From positions 4,132,501-4,196,500 of the forward strand of contig NZ_CP088953.1 of NCBI RefSeq assembly GCF_021165935.1: a stretch of 64,000 nucleotides of DNA, read 5' to 3'. The first letter of the stretch is position 1, and each line of letters starts with the position of its first letter. This DNA comes from Microbulbifer elongatus. Its GTDB lineage: Bacteria; Pseudomonadota; Gammaproteobacteria; Pseudomonadales; Cellvibrionaceae. Position numbers and translations under genes: made by a program. Shown piece by piece: positions 35,541 to 46,979 of this stretch. The notes beneath the pieces are model-generated. The model was not told the origin of the DNA. It saw only the letters and a program-made list of their open reading frames with translations, and did no database searches.

Positions 35541-37280
35541 CGAGGCTGCCAGTTGCGACGATGTTTCGCCATCGGGACTGGTCACCACCTTGTTGCGCCC
35601 GCCTTCTTTGGCCATATACAAGGCACTGTCCGCGGCTTCGAACAACTGTATGGCGGAAGTGAAATTGCCATTTTCGTAACTCGCGACCCCAATGCTGACA
35701 CTCAGGGGGACACCGTCGCAGTCCATCTTCGCCACTGCATTCAGAAGTCGATCCGCAATTTTGGTGGCGACCGGTTTATCACAGCCCGGCAGCAGTACGG
35801 CAAACTCCTCACCGCCGTAGCGACAGGCAACCGCAGGTTTGCGCACCAGCCTGCTCGCCAGATGCCCCACTGCCCGCAGGGCCTCATCACCTCGCGCGTG
35901 CCCCAGCCGGTCATTGATGGCTTTGAAATGATCCAGATCCAGTACCACCAGCGACAGGGGCGTTTCGTTGCGGGTCGCCTGAGAAAATTCCTTTGCCAGC
36001 AGCTCATCGAAATGGCGGCGATTAAATAGCCCGGTCAGCTGATCGGTATGCCCCTGCCGCTGGATCTCCCCCACCCGCGCCCCCAGGGCAAGAGACAGCA
36101 GTACCATTTCGATCAGAGCCCCTACCTGGAAAGCATTGTGGGTGATGGCGTTGTGGGGCAACAATCCGAAGGTTTTGAACACGTACATGACCACGGTCCA
36201 CATCAGTGTGATCCACGCAATCAAAAAATAACGCGCCGACACCGAGCCGCGCCACACGCTGACCGCGCCCACTGAAAGTGAGGTCAACGAGACAATCAGT
36301 GCGGCCGCAGAAAAGATTTCGGTCATGGTGGCGTAATCGACAAACGGAGCCAGTACCGTCAGGGTAATGGTCCCGTAGCGCAGCAGTCCGCAAAATCTGT
36401 CCACCCGGGGCGCCAGCCGTTTGACGTTGCAGATCAACCGCGCAAACTGAATGGCAAAGGTCAGCGTCAACCCGAGCGCGAGCAACAGCGCGCGGTTGGC
36501 CAGCCAGGGGAAATCGGGCCAGAAAAACTGAAACGCAAAGCCATTGAGTACCGCAAAGAACAGGCCGCAGCAGATGCTGTAGCCCATATAAAAGGCATAA
36601 GCCGTATCCCGCAGAGCGAGAAACAGAAACAGGTTGTACAGCACCAACACCAGAAATCCGCCGTAGTAGATCCCATAAAGTAATTGTTCAAGGCCGAGGC
36701 GCGGCAGGTAGGCCTGCTGACTGCTCACCGACAACCCGATGTTGATACTGCCGGCAGACGCGAAGCGAAGGTAGTAGGTTTGCAGGCTCTGCGGGGGCAA
36801 GGTGATAGGAAATACATAATCCCGCAACGCCAGCGGGCGACTGTCGAACGGCTGGTGGTCGCCGGTGCGCACATGGTGCCAGCCACCCTCAACGGCAGGT
36901 GCCCAGAAATCCAGATGATCCATCAGCGGATAATCCTGACGAATCACCAGAGGCAGGTCGCGATCGGTCGGGTTTCTCAGGGTAAAAGCCACCCAGTAGG
37001 CCGCATCACTGAAGCCAAAATTCGCAGCTTCCCGGTTGAGTGGCGTGAGTCTGTGGGCAAGCGCTGCGGGATTCGGTGCGTCCGCCGACAAGGCGTGGTC
37101 ATGGTCGACGAACAGTTGCAGGTAGGGAGTGAGAGAGAGTACAGACTGGCCGGGTGCGACCTCAACCACAGGTGGCGCGGCGTCAACAATATCCGCACGG
37201 GCGACGGATGGCGCGAAAAGCCACGGCGCGCACAACAAACCAATGCGCATGCAATGAATGAGGGCACCGATCAGTTTCAT
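35532..37280 (-). CDS. 7TMR-DISM diguanylate cyclase (GGDEF)
   Basis: 582 residues. The signal peptide (about 1-29) is followed by a periplasmic DISMED2-like beta domain (about 40-180) and a seven-helix membrane region (about 190-400). A cytoplasmic GGDEF domain follows with signature GGEEF in CRYGGEEFAVLLPG. The residues where an inhibitory RxxD site would sit read RKPA, so product inhibition is probably absent. It should make c-di-GMP in response to a periplasmic ligand, often a carbohydrate in this receptor class. A close paralogue is at 40502-42217 on the same strand, with katG and a NYN gene between them. Confidence 0.92.
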   Translation of the reverse strand: MKLIGALIHCMRIGLLCAPWLFAPSVARADIVDAAPPVVEVAPGQSVLSLTPYLQLFVDHDHALSADAPNPAALAHRLTPLNREAANFGFSDAAYWVAFTLRNPTDRDLPLVIRQDYPLMDHLDFWAPAVEGGWHHVRTGDHQPFDSRPLALRDYVFPITLPPQSLQTYYLRFASAGSINIGLSVSSQQAYLPRLGLEQLLYGIYYGGFLVLVLYNLFLFLALRDTAYAFYMGYSICCGLFFAVLNGFAFQFFWPDFPWLANRALLLALGLTLTFAIQFARLICNVKRLAPRVDRFCGLLRYGTITLTVLAPFVDYATMTEIFSAAALIVSLTSLSVGAVSVWRGSVSARYFLIAWITLMWTVVMYVFKTFGLLPHNAITHNAFQVGALIEMVLLSLALGARVGEIQRQGHTDQLTGLFNRRHFDELLAKEFSQATRNETPLSLVVLDLDHFKAINDRLGHARGDEALRAVGHLASRLVRKPAVACRYGGEEFAVLLPGCDKPVATKIADRLLNAVAKMDCDGVPLSVSIGVASYENGNFTSAIQLFEAADSALYMAKEGGRNKVVTSPDGETSSQLAASLF

Positions 37281-37444
37281 CCGTAAACCTAATCCAGTGA
37301 GTTCGAGTCTTGCGCGGCAGCCCTGGCAGTTGCACGAGTGGTGTTTCCCCGCGGCTACCGGCGCCTGTTGAACAGTCCCTCAAAATACTATCACAACCTT
37401 TGTCACCCCCGTAAAAATGACAGCGCAACCATTTCATCAGGCGA

Positions 37445-37474
37445 TAAAAAAAGGGCAGCCACTGGCTGCCCTTC
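37445..37474 (-). terminator. Rho-independent terminator after katG
   Basis: GGGCAGCC at 37453-37460 pairs with GGCTGCCC at 37464-37471 across a three-base loop, followed on the minus strand by a T-run (complement of 37446-37452). It lies 65 bases past the katG stop. Confidence 0.88.
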
Positions 37475-37538
37475 GTTCCCTGTCACATCCGGGTGTGGCG
37501 GTATTCATCCGTGAGCATCCATCCTGTGAAGGTCTGAA

Positions 37539-39770
<2,232 letters not shown>

Positions 39771-39967
39771 TTAGTCTCATCAATCGGACAAGGGAATCCT
39801 ATAGGGTCACGCAATCACGTTGAAATTGGGTGTTGTTATCGAGTCAATTAGTGCAGACAATCCATCAGGAAATACCGATAGCCTAAAATTATAAGACTGA
39901 TAAGCCGCACCTATTCATCGGACAATAAACCATCAGGCACCACCACCTTCACACAGTAATAACCGTC

Positions 39968-40444
39968 ATGGAAAAAGTCGCCCTCTTTGTGGATGTGCAG
40001 AACGTCTACTACACCACCCGCCAGGTATTTCGCCGCAACTTTGACTACAACGCCTTCTGGTCCCGGGCCACGCAAGGCCGAAAGGTAACCAGGGCTATTG
40101 CCTACGCCACCGACCGCGGCGATAAAAAGCAGCGGGAGTTTCAGAATATCCTCAGAGCCATCGGTTTCGAGGTGAAGCTGAAACCCTTTATCCAGCGCGC
40201 CGATGGCTCTGCCAAAGGCGACTGGGATGTGGGAATTACTATTGATGTACTGGAATATGGCAGAGACGCCGATACGGTGGTGCTGGTATCGGGCGATGGA
40301 GATTTTGATTTGCTGGCGGAAAAGCTGCGCCTTGGTTACGGCAGGAAGGTGGAGGTATATGGCGTAGCGCCACAGACATCCGCCTCCCTGATCAATGCCG
40401 CGAGTCAGTTTATTCCGATCGAGGATAACCTCCTTCTGCGCTGA
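39968..40444 (+). CDS. NYN-domain (LabA/DUF88) putative ribonuclease
   Basis: 158 residues, a single PIN-like NYN domain. The acidic catalytic residues appear as FVDVQNVYY near the start, GDWDVGITIDVL in the middle and LVSGDGDFDLL toward the end. Members are RNases or act in RNA processing; the target is unknown. It is transcribed rightward, away from katG, converging with a diguanylate cyclase 57 bases later. No partner gene is evident. Confidence 0.88.
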   Translation: MEKVALFVDVQNVYYTTRQVFRRNFDYNAFWSRATQGRKVTRAIAYATDRGDKKQREFQNILRAIGFEVKLKPFIQRADGSAKGDWDVGITIDVLEYGRDADTVVLVSGDGDFDLLAEKLRLGYGRKVEVYGVAPQTSASLINAASQFIPIEDNLLLR

Positions 40445-40501
40445 CATTTGTCAGCAGTGAAAATAGTCCCTGGTAAACTCCTGTGAGCGGCCGTTGCCAG
40501 C

Positions 40502-42217
40502 CTATGAGGTTGCCGCCACAAACGTCCGCTGTGTTGCCCCGTGTTCCGGATTGCGCGGCGCCAGCTCAACGCGGTTGCGGCCGGTATGCTTTGCGCGATA
40601 CAGCGCAGCATCTGCCGCCTCAAACAACTGAATCGCTGACGCGTAGTTTCCCTGTTCCAGGGCTGCGACACCACAGCTCACGGTAAGAGAAATATCCTCC
40701 AGGCTCAGCTCCGCAATCAGGTGACGTAACCGCTCCGCCACAATTGCCGCTTGTGCACGGTTCGTGCGCGGCAATAGAATCGCGAATTCTTCCCCTCCGT
40801 AACGGCAGGCCACGACCGGTTTACGAATCTGCTTTCTGACCAACTGCCCCAGTGCAGCGAGAGCCGCGTCGCCGCGAACGTGTCCCAGGCGATCGTTGAT
40901 GACCTTGAAGTGATCCAGGTCAAGGATCAGCAGCGCCAGAGGCGCCCCATTGCGCTCGGCACTCGTAAACTCCTTCGGTAATCGCTCGTCGAAATGGCGG
41001 CGATTGAACAGTGTGGTCAACGGGTCTAGATAGCCACTCCGCTGAATCTCACCGACCCTCGCCCCCAGCGCCAGGGAAAGCAACACCATCTCCAGCAGCG
41101 CCCCCACCTGGAAAGCATTATGGGTAACACTGTTGTGGGGTAGCAGGCCGAATGTTTTCAGCATATAGATAACCACACTCACCAGTAGTGCCGACCACCC
41201 CACGAGAAAATACCGCGCGGACACCGATCCCCCCAACAGACTGAGCACGCCCATCACCATAAACAGCGTGGAAAGCACCAGGGTCAGAATTGCCAGTATC
41301 AGAATCATGGGGCCATAGCTGACGAAGGGCGATATGGCAGTCAAGGGGAGCAGTGCGTACAGCAACACCCGGGCCAGTAGATCCGTGCGCGGAGCCAGCT
41401 GCGGCCCCGCACATACAGTGCGCACAAACTGGATACCAAAAATCAGCGTGAGGCCAAGCAATGCCACCAGGCTCTGATTCGCCAACCAAGGATTTTCCGG
41501 CCACAGGTACTGGTAAGAGACACCATTGTGCACTCCGAAATAGAGCCCGTAACAGATTGCATACCCCATATAAAAGACGTAGGCGCGGTCGCGCACCGCG
41601 AGAAATAAAAACAGGTTGTAGACCACCAGCACGATGAATCCACCGTAGTAGATACCAAGCAGTAGCTGCTCTTTACTCAGCCGGGGAAGCAATGCAATCT
41701 CGCTGCTGACACTGAGCCCGATATTCATGGAGCCCGCGGTCTGATAGCGCAGATAGTAGGTCCGGGTGGCATTACCGGGCAGGGTAATCGGGAAGATAAA
41801 ATCCCGCATATTCAATGGACGAGTGTCGAACGCGCGGCGATCGCCGGTTGCTATCTGAGTCCAGCTACCGCTGTCTGTGGGTTGCCAGAAATCCAGGTAA
41901 TCGATTAGTGGATAATCCTGACGGACTACCAGCTCGACGGGCGAAGCCGTGGGATTATGCAGGGTGACCGCAACCCAGTATGCGGCATCGCTGAAACCGA
42001 AATTGGCTCCGTCACCCGCACTGGTGCGCCAGCGTCCGGAGAATTCAGATTCCACGACATCACGAAAAGTAAGGCTACGGTGCTCGTCAACCAGTATACG
42101 AAGGTATGGAGAAAGGCTCTGGGGAGACTGCGCGCCGCCCACAACAAAGGGCTCTGCCCGGACACTGACCGAGACACAAATCAGTGCCACACTCAAAAGC
42201 CACTTTGAGAGACCCAT
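40502..42217 (-). CDS. 7TMR-DISM diguanylate cyclase (GGDEF), paralogue of 35532-37280
   Basis: 571 residues from ATG at 42217 (GGAG about eight bases upstream; an in-frame GTG sits at 42226). Domain order matches its paralogue: signal peptide, DISMED2-like periplasmic domain, seven membrane helices, GGDEF domain with CRYGGEEFAILLP. The expected inhibitory site reads RKPV, again lacking the Asp. Many blocks are identical, such as YLDFWQP/HLDFWAP, LLGIYYGGF and GLLPHNSVTHNAFQVGALLEM, pointing to duplication within the lineage followed by divergence of the ligand domain. Confidence 0.92.
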   Translation of the reverse strand: MGLSKWLLSVALICVSVSVRAEPFVVGGAQSPQSLSPYLRILVDEHRSLTFRDVVESEFSGRWRTSAGDGANFGFSDAAYWVAVTLHNPTASPVELVVRQDYPLIDYLDFWQPTDSGSWTQIATGDRRAFDTRPLNMRDFIFPITLPGNATRTYYLRYQTAGSMNIGLSVSSEIALLPRLSKEQLLLGIYYGGFIVLVVYNLFLFLAVRDRAYVFYMGYAICYGLYFGVHNGVSYQYLWPENPWLANQSLVALLGLTLIFGIQFVRTVCAGPQLAPRTDLLARVLLYALLPLTAISPFVSYGPMILILAILTLVLSTLFMVMGVLSLLGGSVSARYFLVGWSALLVSVVIYMLKTFGLLPHNSVTHNAFQVGALLEMVLLSLALGARVGEIQRSGYLDPLTTLFNRRHFDERLPKEFTSAERNGAPLALLILDLDHFKVINDRLGHVRGDAALAALGQLVRKQIRKPVVACRYGGEEFAILLPRTNRAQAAIVAERLRHLIAELSLEDISLTVSCGVAALEQGNYASAIQLFEAADAALYRAKHTGRNRVELAPRNPEHGATQRTFVAATS

Positions 42218-42426
42218 CGCCGCCACTCCGTTCTTATTTTTCTAGTTGTTACCGTAGTCGAATGCACACACCCAATGTACCACTTTTCATCGCGTTGGTA
42301 TTGACGCCGATTGCCCCAACTGCGAATGCGGGCGTTCCAGTTAGAGCTTCGCTGCTACCTCCTGTACCATCACGCCCGTGATGCGCTAATACAACCCAGA
42401 TCAATCTCCCTACTCCGGAGTCAACA

Positions 42427-43236
42427 ATGGAAATTTCCGCGCTCTATCACTTCCCGGTCAAATCCCTGCAGGGTCATAAGAGCAGATCCCTTGCCCTGGA
42501 CACCTATGGTGCGGTCAACGACCGCCGCTGGATGCTGGTCGATACCGACAATCAGTTCGTCACCCAGCGCCGCACCCGTGCCATGGCGCAACTCAAAGCG
42601 ACGGTGACCGCGAAGGGTATACAACTGGAAAATGCCAGCGGTGAGCGGTTCGAGGTAAATCAGCCCGGCGCTGATTCCGAGCTGAGAAGCGTGCGTGTGT
42701 GGGGTGATGATGTGACAGCCCGGGATGCGGGCGATGCAGTGGCACAATGGCTGAGCGACCAGTTGCAGTCACCGGTACGCCTGGTGGCCCAGGGAGAAGA
42801 GTTCCAGCGCCCGCTGGAAGCGCCCCGGCAGGATCGCCAGGTCAGCTTCGCGGACGCGGCGCCTTTACTGGTTATCAGTCAGGCCTCCCTGGACGATCTC
42901 AACAGCCGCCTGACGGAGCCCGTATCCATGCTGCGCTTCCGCCCGAACCTGGTGGTCAGTGGCTGTGAAGCTTTTGCAGAAGACGACTGGAAAACCCTGA
43001 TTGTCCACACCCAAGACGGGCCGGTGACCTTCGACTGTACCCATCCCTGCGCCCGCTGCGCCATTCCCGGGCTCCACCCGTTTACCGGTCGCGCTCAGAA
43101 AGAGCCACTGAAAACCCTCGCCAGCTACCGGCGCTGGGAAGATGGGCAGATTTACTTCGGTATGAACCTGGCCCCGGCCACTGCCGACCAGCCCAAGGCG
43201 ACCATACACTTGGGAGATCCGGTAGAAATCCGCTAG
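42427..43236 (+). CDS. MOSC-domain protein (YcbX/mARC-like, without ferredoxin domain)
   Basis: 269 residues. An N-terminal MOSC_N barrel (ALYHFPVKSLQGHKSRSLAL, DRRWMLVD) is followed by a C-terminal MOSC domain with the candidate molybdenum-ligand cysteine in THPCARCAIPG. Related proteins reduce N-hydroxylated compounds using the molybdenum cofactor. YcbX carries a fused ferredoxin domain; this protein ends before one, so it would need a separate electron donor. It probably forms an operon with the questin-oxidase-like gene 37 bases downstream. Confidence 0.88.
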   Translation: MEISALYHFPVKSLQGHKSRSLALDTYGAVNDRRWMLVDTDNQFVTQRRTRAMAQLKATVTAKGIQLENASGERFEVNQPGADSELRSVRVWGDDVTARDAGDAVAQWLSDQLQSPVRLVAQGEEFQRPLEAPRQDRQVSFADAAPLLVISQASLDDLNSRLTEPVSMLRFRPNLVVSGCEAFAEDDWKTLIVHTQDGPVTFDCTHPCARCAIPGLHPFTGRAQKEPLKTLASYRRWEDGQIYFGMNLAPATADQPKATIHLGDPVEIR

Positions 43237-43273
43237 CCTGTTTCTATCCGTTTGCCAGACAGGGAGAAACCCT

Positions 43274-44242
43274 ATGAGTATCACCCGCGACTGCGCACAA
43301 CTGCTGGAAGCAGGCAGCCGCTACCACGTGCACTACGGCGATCGCCTCGCCAACCACCTGCCCATGGTACTCATCGCCCTCGACAAACTGGGGGCTCCAC
43401 CAGACTGCCTGCGACACGCGTTCGATCGCAGCACACCGCACCTGCAACCGCGCCCGGCGAGTCCAGTGGAACAGATCAGCGATCCCGTACAGGGACGCAA
43501 CCGCGAAGATCGCTTCCCCAGCGTGCTGAATTATTACGAACGCCAGCTCAAACAGCTTGGTATCGCCAAATGTCTGCAACAGGAGCTGCCACCGCTGCTG
43601 CCGTCCATGGCCACGGCCGCATTTCACGGGCTGATTCGTACCGCCTACGGCATCGACGCCCGTCACCTCGAAGAAGTGGCCATGGGACTCACTTACTGGA
43701 ATCTCGACTATCACGAATTTGTCAGCAGTGATCAGCGAATTCCCGCTTCACCAGCCGAAATCCTTGCCGCGGTGGCCAGTAAATACCCCGACATTCCTCT
43801 AGCACCGGGAAATATTGCCGATCATATGCAGTCCGTTACCGGACAACCGGGCTGGATGGATACCCCGATCCAGCCGCAGCAGATCGCACTGGAGAACATC
43901 GCTCAGGTAGCCATGCACGGCTATCTCGGTACCGGCGACTTTACGCTGCTTCACGGAGTTACCGGCTGCCATGCACTGCGCCTGGTACTGCCCTATTGCC
44001 AGGACCAGGAAACGGCATTGCGTTACTTCTGGCAGGGGCTGGTGATCGCGTATTTAAGCACCCGGCCGAAACCCATCCAACCAGTAACAGAAGTCGAGGT
44101 GGGTTCAATTTCTCAGCGACAGCGAGAAATTGTCGAGAGAGCACTGAGCAGCGATGACGACCATGTAATCAAGCTGGCGTACAGTGCCCTGGAAGAGTTC
44201 CACTACTACGGAAAAAGCGAGTACCTTCACATATTCAGGTAA
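43274..44242 (+). CDS. Questin oxidase-like protein (DUF4243)
   Basis: 322 residues, mostly helical. Family features are HVHYGDRLANHLPMVLIALD near the N-terminus, AAFHGLIRTAYGID, and FTLLHGVTGCHALRLVLPY. The fungal founder is a Baeyer-Villiger-type enzyme on anthraquinones; bacterial members are uncharacterised, so no substrate is proposed. The start at 43274 follows AGGGAG. It lies 37 bases after a MOSC-domain gene and converges on the urt operon. Confidence 0.8.
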   Translation: MSITRDCAQLLEAGSRYHVHYGDRLANHLPMVLIALDKLGAPPDCLRHAFDRSTPHLQPRPASPVEQISDPVQGRNREDRFPSVLNYYERQLKQLGIAKCLQQELPPLLPSMATAAFHGLIRTAYGIDARHLEEVAMGLTYWNLDYHEFVSSDQRIPASPAEILAAVASKYPDIPLAPGNIADHMQSVTGQPGWMDTPIQPQQIALENIAQVAMHGYLGTGDFTLLHGVTGCHALRLVLPYCQDQETALRYFWQGLVIAYLSTRPKPIQPVTEVEVGSISQRQREIVERALSSDDDHVIKLAYSALEEFHYYGKSEYLHIFR

Positions 44243-44251
44243 ACGCTATGC

Positions 44252-44947
44252 TCATACCGCTAGATACTGGCGAATCAGCTCATCGTTCAGGTTCGCCATT
44301 TTATCCGCCGCGACCACAGTCCCTTTCTGCATAAGCCGAAACTCACGACCCACCCGGCGAGCAAAACCCAGTTTCTGCTCTACCAGAATTACTGTTAGCC
44401 CATCTTCCTCATTGAGTGTTGTCACCACATCACCAATCTGACGCACAATGTTGGGCTGAATCCCCTCATTCGGCTCGTCGAGGATCAAGACCTTTGGGTC
44501 GATCACCAGCGCGCGGCCAATCGCCAGCTGCTGTTGCTGGCCGCCGGACAGGTCGCCGCCGCGGCGGTGCAGCATATCTTTCAATACCGGGAAGAGTTCA
44601 AAGATCCGCTCGGGGATTTTTTTCAGCCCGTCCCGGCGCGCCGGCAAACCGATCTGCAGGTTTTCCTCCACGGTCAGCAGCGGAAAAATATCCCGCCCCT
44701 GGGGCACATAGCCGATACCCAGCTTGGCTCGCGCCTGTGCCGGGCGGCCCTCGATGGGTTTTCCTTCATATAGAATACGCCCATCGCTGGCCGGCAATAA
44801 TCCCATCAGACATTTCAGTAGAGTAGTTTTCCCCGCGCCATTGCGCCCCATAATACAGGTACAGGAACCCTGTTCGATATCCAGGTCCAGATCCCACAGG
44901 ATCTGGGTACCTCCGTACTTCTGGTTGAGTTTTTCGATCCGGATCAT
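44252..44947 (-). CDS. urtE: Urea ABC transporter ATP-binding subunit UrtE
   Basis: 231 residues. Walker A GRNGAGKTT, signature LSGGQQQQLAIGRAL and Walker B VLILDEPNEGIQ place it in the LivF/UrtE group; EPNEGIQPNIV is typical of UrtE. It begins with ATGA overlap on the urtD stop and ends the five-gene operon. Together with UrtD it powers high-affinity urea uptake. Confidence 0.95.
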   Translation of the reverse strand: MIRIEKLNQKYGGTQILWDLDLDIEQGSCTCIMGRNGAGKTTLLKCLMGLLPASDGRILYEGKPIEGRPAQARAKLGIGYVPQGRDIFPLLTVEENLQIGLPARRDGLKKIPERIFELFPVLKDMLHRRGGDLSGGQQQQLAIGRALVIDPKVLILDEPNEGIQPNIVRQIGDVVTTLNEEDGLTVILVEQKLGFARRVGREFRLMQKGTVVAADKMANLNDELIRQYLAV

Positions 44948-45789
44948 GCTTCCTCTCCCAGATAAACCTCAATCACGTCGCGGTTATTCTGCACCTGATC
45001 CATGGTGCCCTCGGCGAGCACCGAGCCCTGGTGCAGTACCGTCACGGTGCGCGCAATACTGCGCACAAATTCCATATCGTGCTCCACCACGATGACCGTG
45101 TGCTTGCCGGCAAGGGAAGTCAGTAGTTCAGCGGTGCGCTCGGTTTCCTCAGCGGTCATTCCCGCCACCGGCTCATCCACCAGCAGCAGGCGCGGCTCCA
45201 CCGCCAGCAACATGCCGATTTCCAGCCACTGTTTCTGACCATGGGACAGTGCCCCGGCCAACTGATGACGGGCGTTTTCCAGGCCGATAATTTCCAGAAC
45301 TTCATCGATGCGGTCGCGCTCATGACCGGACAGCGTAGCGGTCAATGCGCGCCACACGCCCTTTGCGCCCTGCAATGAAAGCTCCAGATTATGGAACACC
45401 GTGTGCGCTTCAAATACGGTGGGCTTCTGAAATTTTCGGCCGATACCCAGCTGGGCGATCTCCGCTTCGTCGTGGGCCAGCAGGTCGATATTCTGTCCGA
45501 ACCAGGCACTGCCGCTATCGCACTGGGTCTTGCCGGTAATCACATCCATCAGGGTGGTTTTGCCGGCGCCATTGGCGCCGATCAGGCAACGCAGCTCGCC
45601 ATCGTTTACATACAGGTTCAGGTTATTCAGCGCCTGAAAACCGTCGAAACTGACATTGAGCCCCTCGAGATACAGAATCACATTCTTCGACACATCCACC
45701 GAGCGCTTACGCGGCACCAGAAACGGCCAGGTGGTATCCCGGCGCATCACCTCCCGCGCCTGTTCGGTAATTTGACTCAGACTGTTCAT
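44944..45789 (-). CDS. urtD: Urea ABC transporter ATP-binding subunit UrtD
   Basis: 281 residues, with an N-terminal extension of about 40 residues before the ABC domain. Walker A GANGAGKTT, LSHGQKQWLEIGM (the UrtD-type signature variant) and LLLVDEPVAGMT are present. The start overlaps the urtC stop and the stop overlaps the urtE start (both ATGA), so urtBCDE are translationally coupled. Confidence 0.95.
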   Translation of the reverse strand: MNSLSQITEQAREVMRRDTTWPFLVPRKRSVDVSKNVILYLEGLNVSFDGFQALNNLNLYVNDGELRCLIGANGAGKTTLMDVITGKTQCDSGSAWFGQNIDLLAHDEAEIAQLGIGRKFQKPTVFEAHTVFHNLELSLQGAKGVWRALTATLSGHERDRIDEVLEIIGLENARHQLAGALSHGQKQWLEIGMLLAVEPRLLLVDEPVAGMTAEETERTAELLTSLAGKHTVIVVEHDMEFVRSIARTVTVLHQGSVLAEGTMDQVQNNRDVIEVYLGEEA

Positions 45790-46979
45790 GCGCTTACCTC
45801 CACTGTGGATAACCCGCCATTGCTTTCTTTCGCTCGCTCCGGCCGGGCCGCTTCAGCGTTTGTGCTGGTAAAGCGATCAAACAACCCCGCCAGACCGCGC
45901 GGCAGATACACGGTGACAACCACAAACAGCGCACCGAGCGCGAACAGCCAGGCATCCGGCATCAGTGCGGTAAAACGGGTTTTCGCGTAGTTCACCAGCA
46001 GCGCACCGACAATCGCACCGTACAAGGTTCCGCGGCCACCGACGGCCACCCACACCACTACCTCGATGGAATTGAGCGGGGAGAATTCACCGGGATTGAT
46101 AATGCCCACCTGGGGTACATACAACATTCCTGCCACGGCGGCGATCAGTGCGGAGTAAACAAATAACCACACCTTGTAGCGCTCGGTTCGGTAACCGAGA
46201 AAACGCGCGCGCGCCTCGGAGTCGCGCACCGCGACAATGACGCGGCCCAGACGCGACTGGACAATGGCACGGCTGGTCAGGAAGGCAATGACCAGCAACA
46301 ACGTGGTAACCAGCAACAGCACCACACGAGTGCTGTCCGCCTGCAGGTCAAAGCCGAGAATATCCTTGAAGTCCGTGAGGCCGTTGTTACCACCAAAGCC
46401 CATCTCATTGCGGAAAAACGCCAGCATCAGTGCGTAGGTCAGCGCCTGGGTCATGATCGACAAGTAAACACCAGTCACCCGGGAGCGGAATGCCAGCCAT
46501 CCAAACACAAAGGCCAGCAAGCCCGGAATCGCCAGTGCCACCAATACAGCGAACCAGAACTGGTCCATGCCGAACCAGTACCAGGGCAGTTCCTGCCAGT
46601 TGAGGAATACCATAAAGTCCGGCAGCTCCGGATTGCCGTACACACCCCGGTCGCCGATCTGGCGCATCAGGTACATACCCATGCCGTAACCACCGAGGGC
46701 GAAAAATGCCCCGTGCCCGAGGCTGAGAATGCCGCAGTACCCCCAAATAATATCCACTGCCATGGCGAGCATGGCGAAGCACAGATATTTTCCCATCAGG
46801 GTGATGGTGTAGGTGCTCACATAGAGCGGAGACTCCGACGGCAACAGCAGGTTGGCGGCGGACATGGCCAGGGTAATCACCAGCAGCACGCCCACCAGCC
46901 AGGAGGTACCGCGACCGGGTTGACGGAATTCTGCAAACCAGCGATACAGTGTTTGCGCGGCAGTTTTTACTGTGCTCAT
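45786..46979 (-). CDS. urtC: Urea ABC transporter permease UrtC
   Basis: 397 residues from ATG at 46979, which overlaps the urtB stop as ATGA; a longer frame to 47045 lies inside urtB. There are about nine membrane helices, with LivM-type motifs such as DIIWGYCGILSLGHGAFFALGGYGMGMYL and a C-terminal GGRGTLYGAIVGALLVNY. It pairs with UrtB to form the urea channel. Confidence 0.95.
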   Translation of the reverse strand: MSTVKTAAQTLYRWFAEFRQPGRGTSWLVGVLLVITLAMSAANLLLPSESPLYVSTYTITLMGKYLCFAMLAMAVDIIWGYCGILSLGHGAFFALGGYGMGMYLMRQIGDRGVYGNPELPDFMVFLNWQELPWYWFGMDQFWFAVLVALAIPGLLAFVFGWLAFRSRVTGVYLSIMTQALTYALMLAFFRNEMGFGGNNGLTDFKDILGFDLQADSTRVVLLLVTTLLLVIAFLTSRAIVQSRLGRVIVAVRDSEARARFLGYRTERYKVWLFVYSALIAAVAGMLYVPQVGIINPGEFSPLNSIEVVVWVAVGGRGTLYGAIVGALLVNYAKTRFTALMPDAWLFALGALFVVVTVYLPRGLAGLFDRFTSTNAEAARPERAKESNGGLSTVEVSA

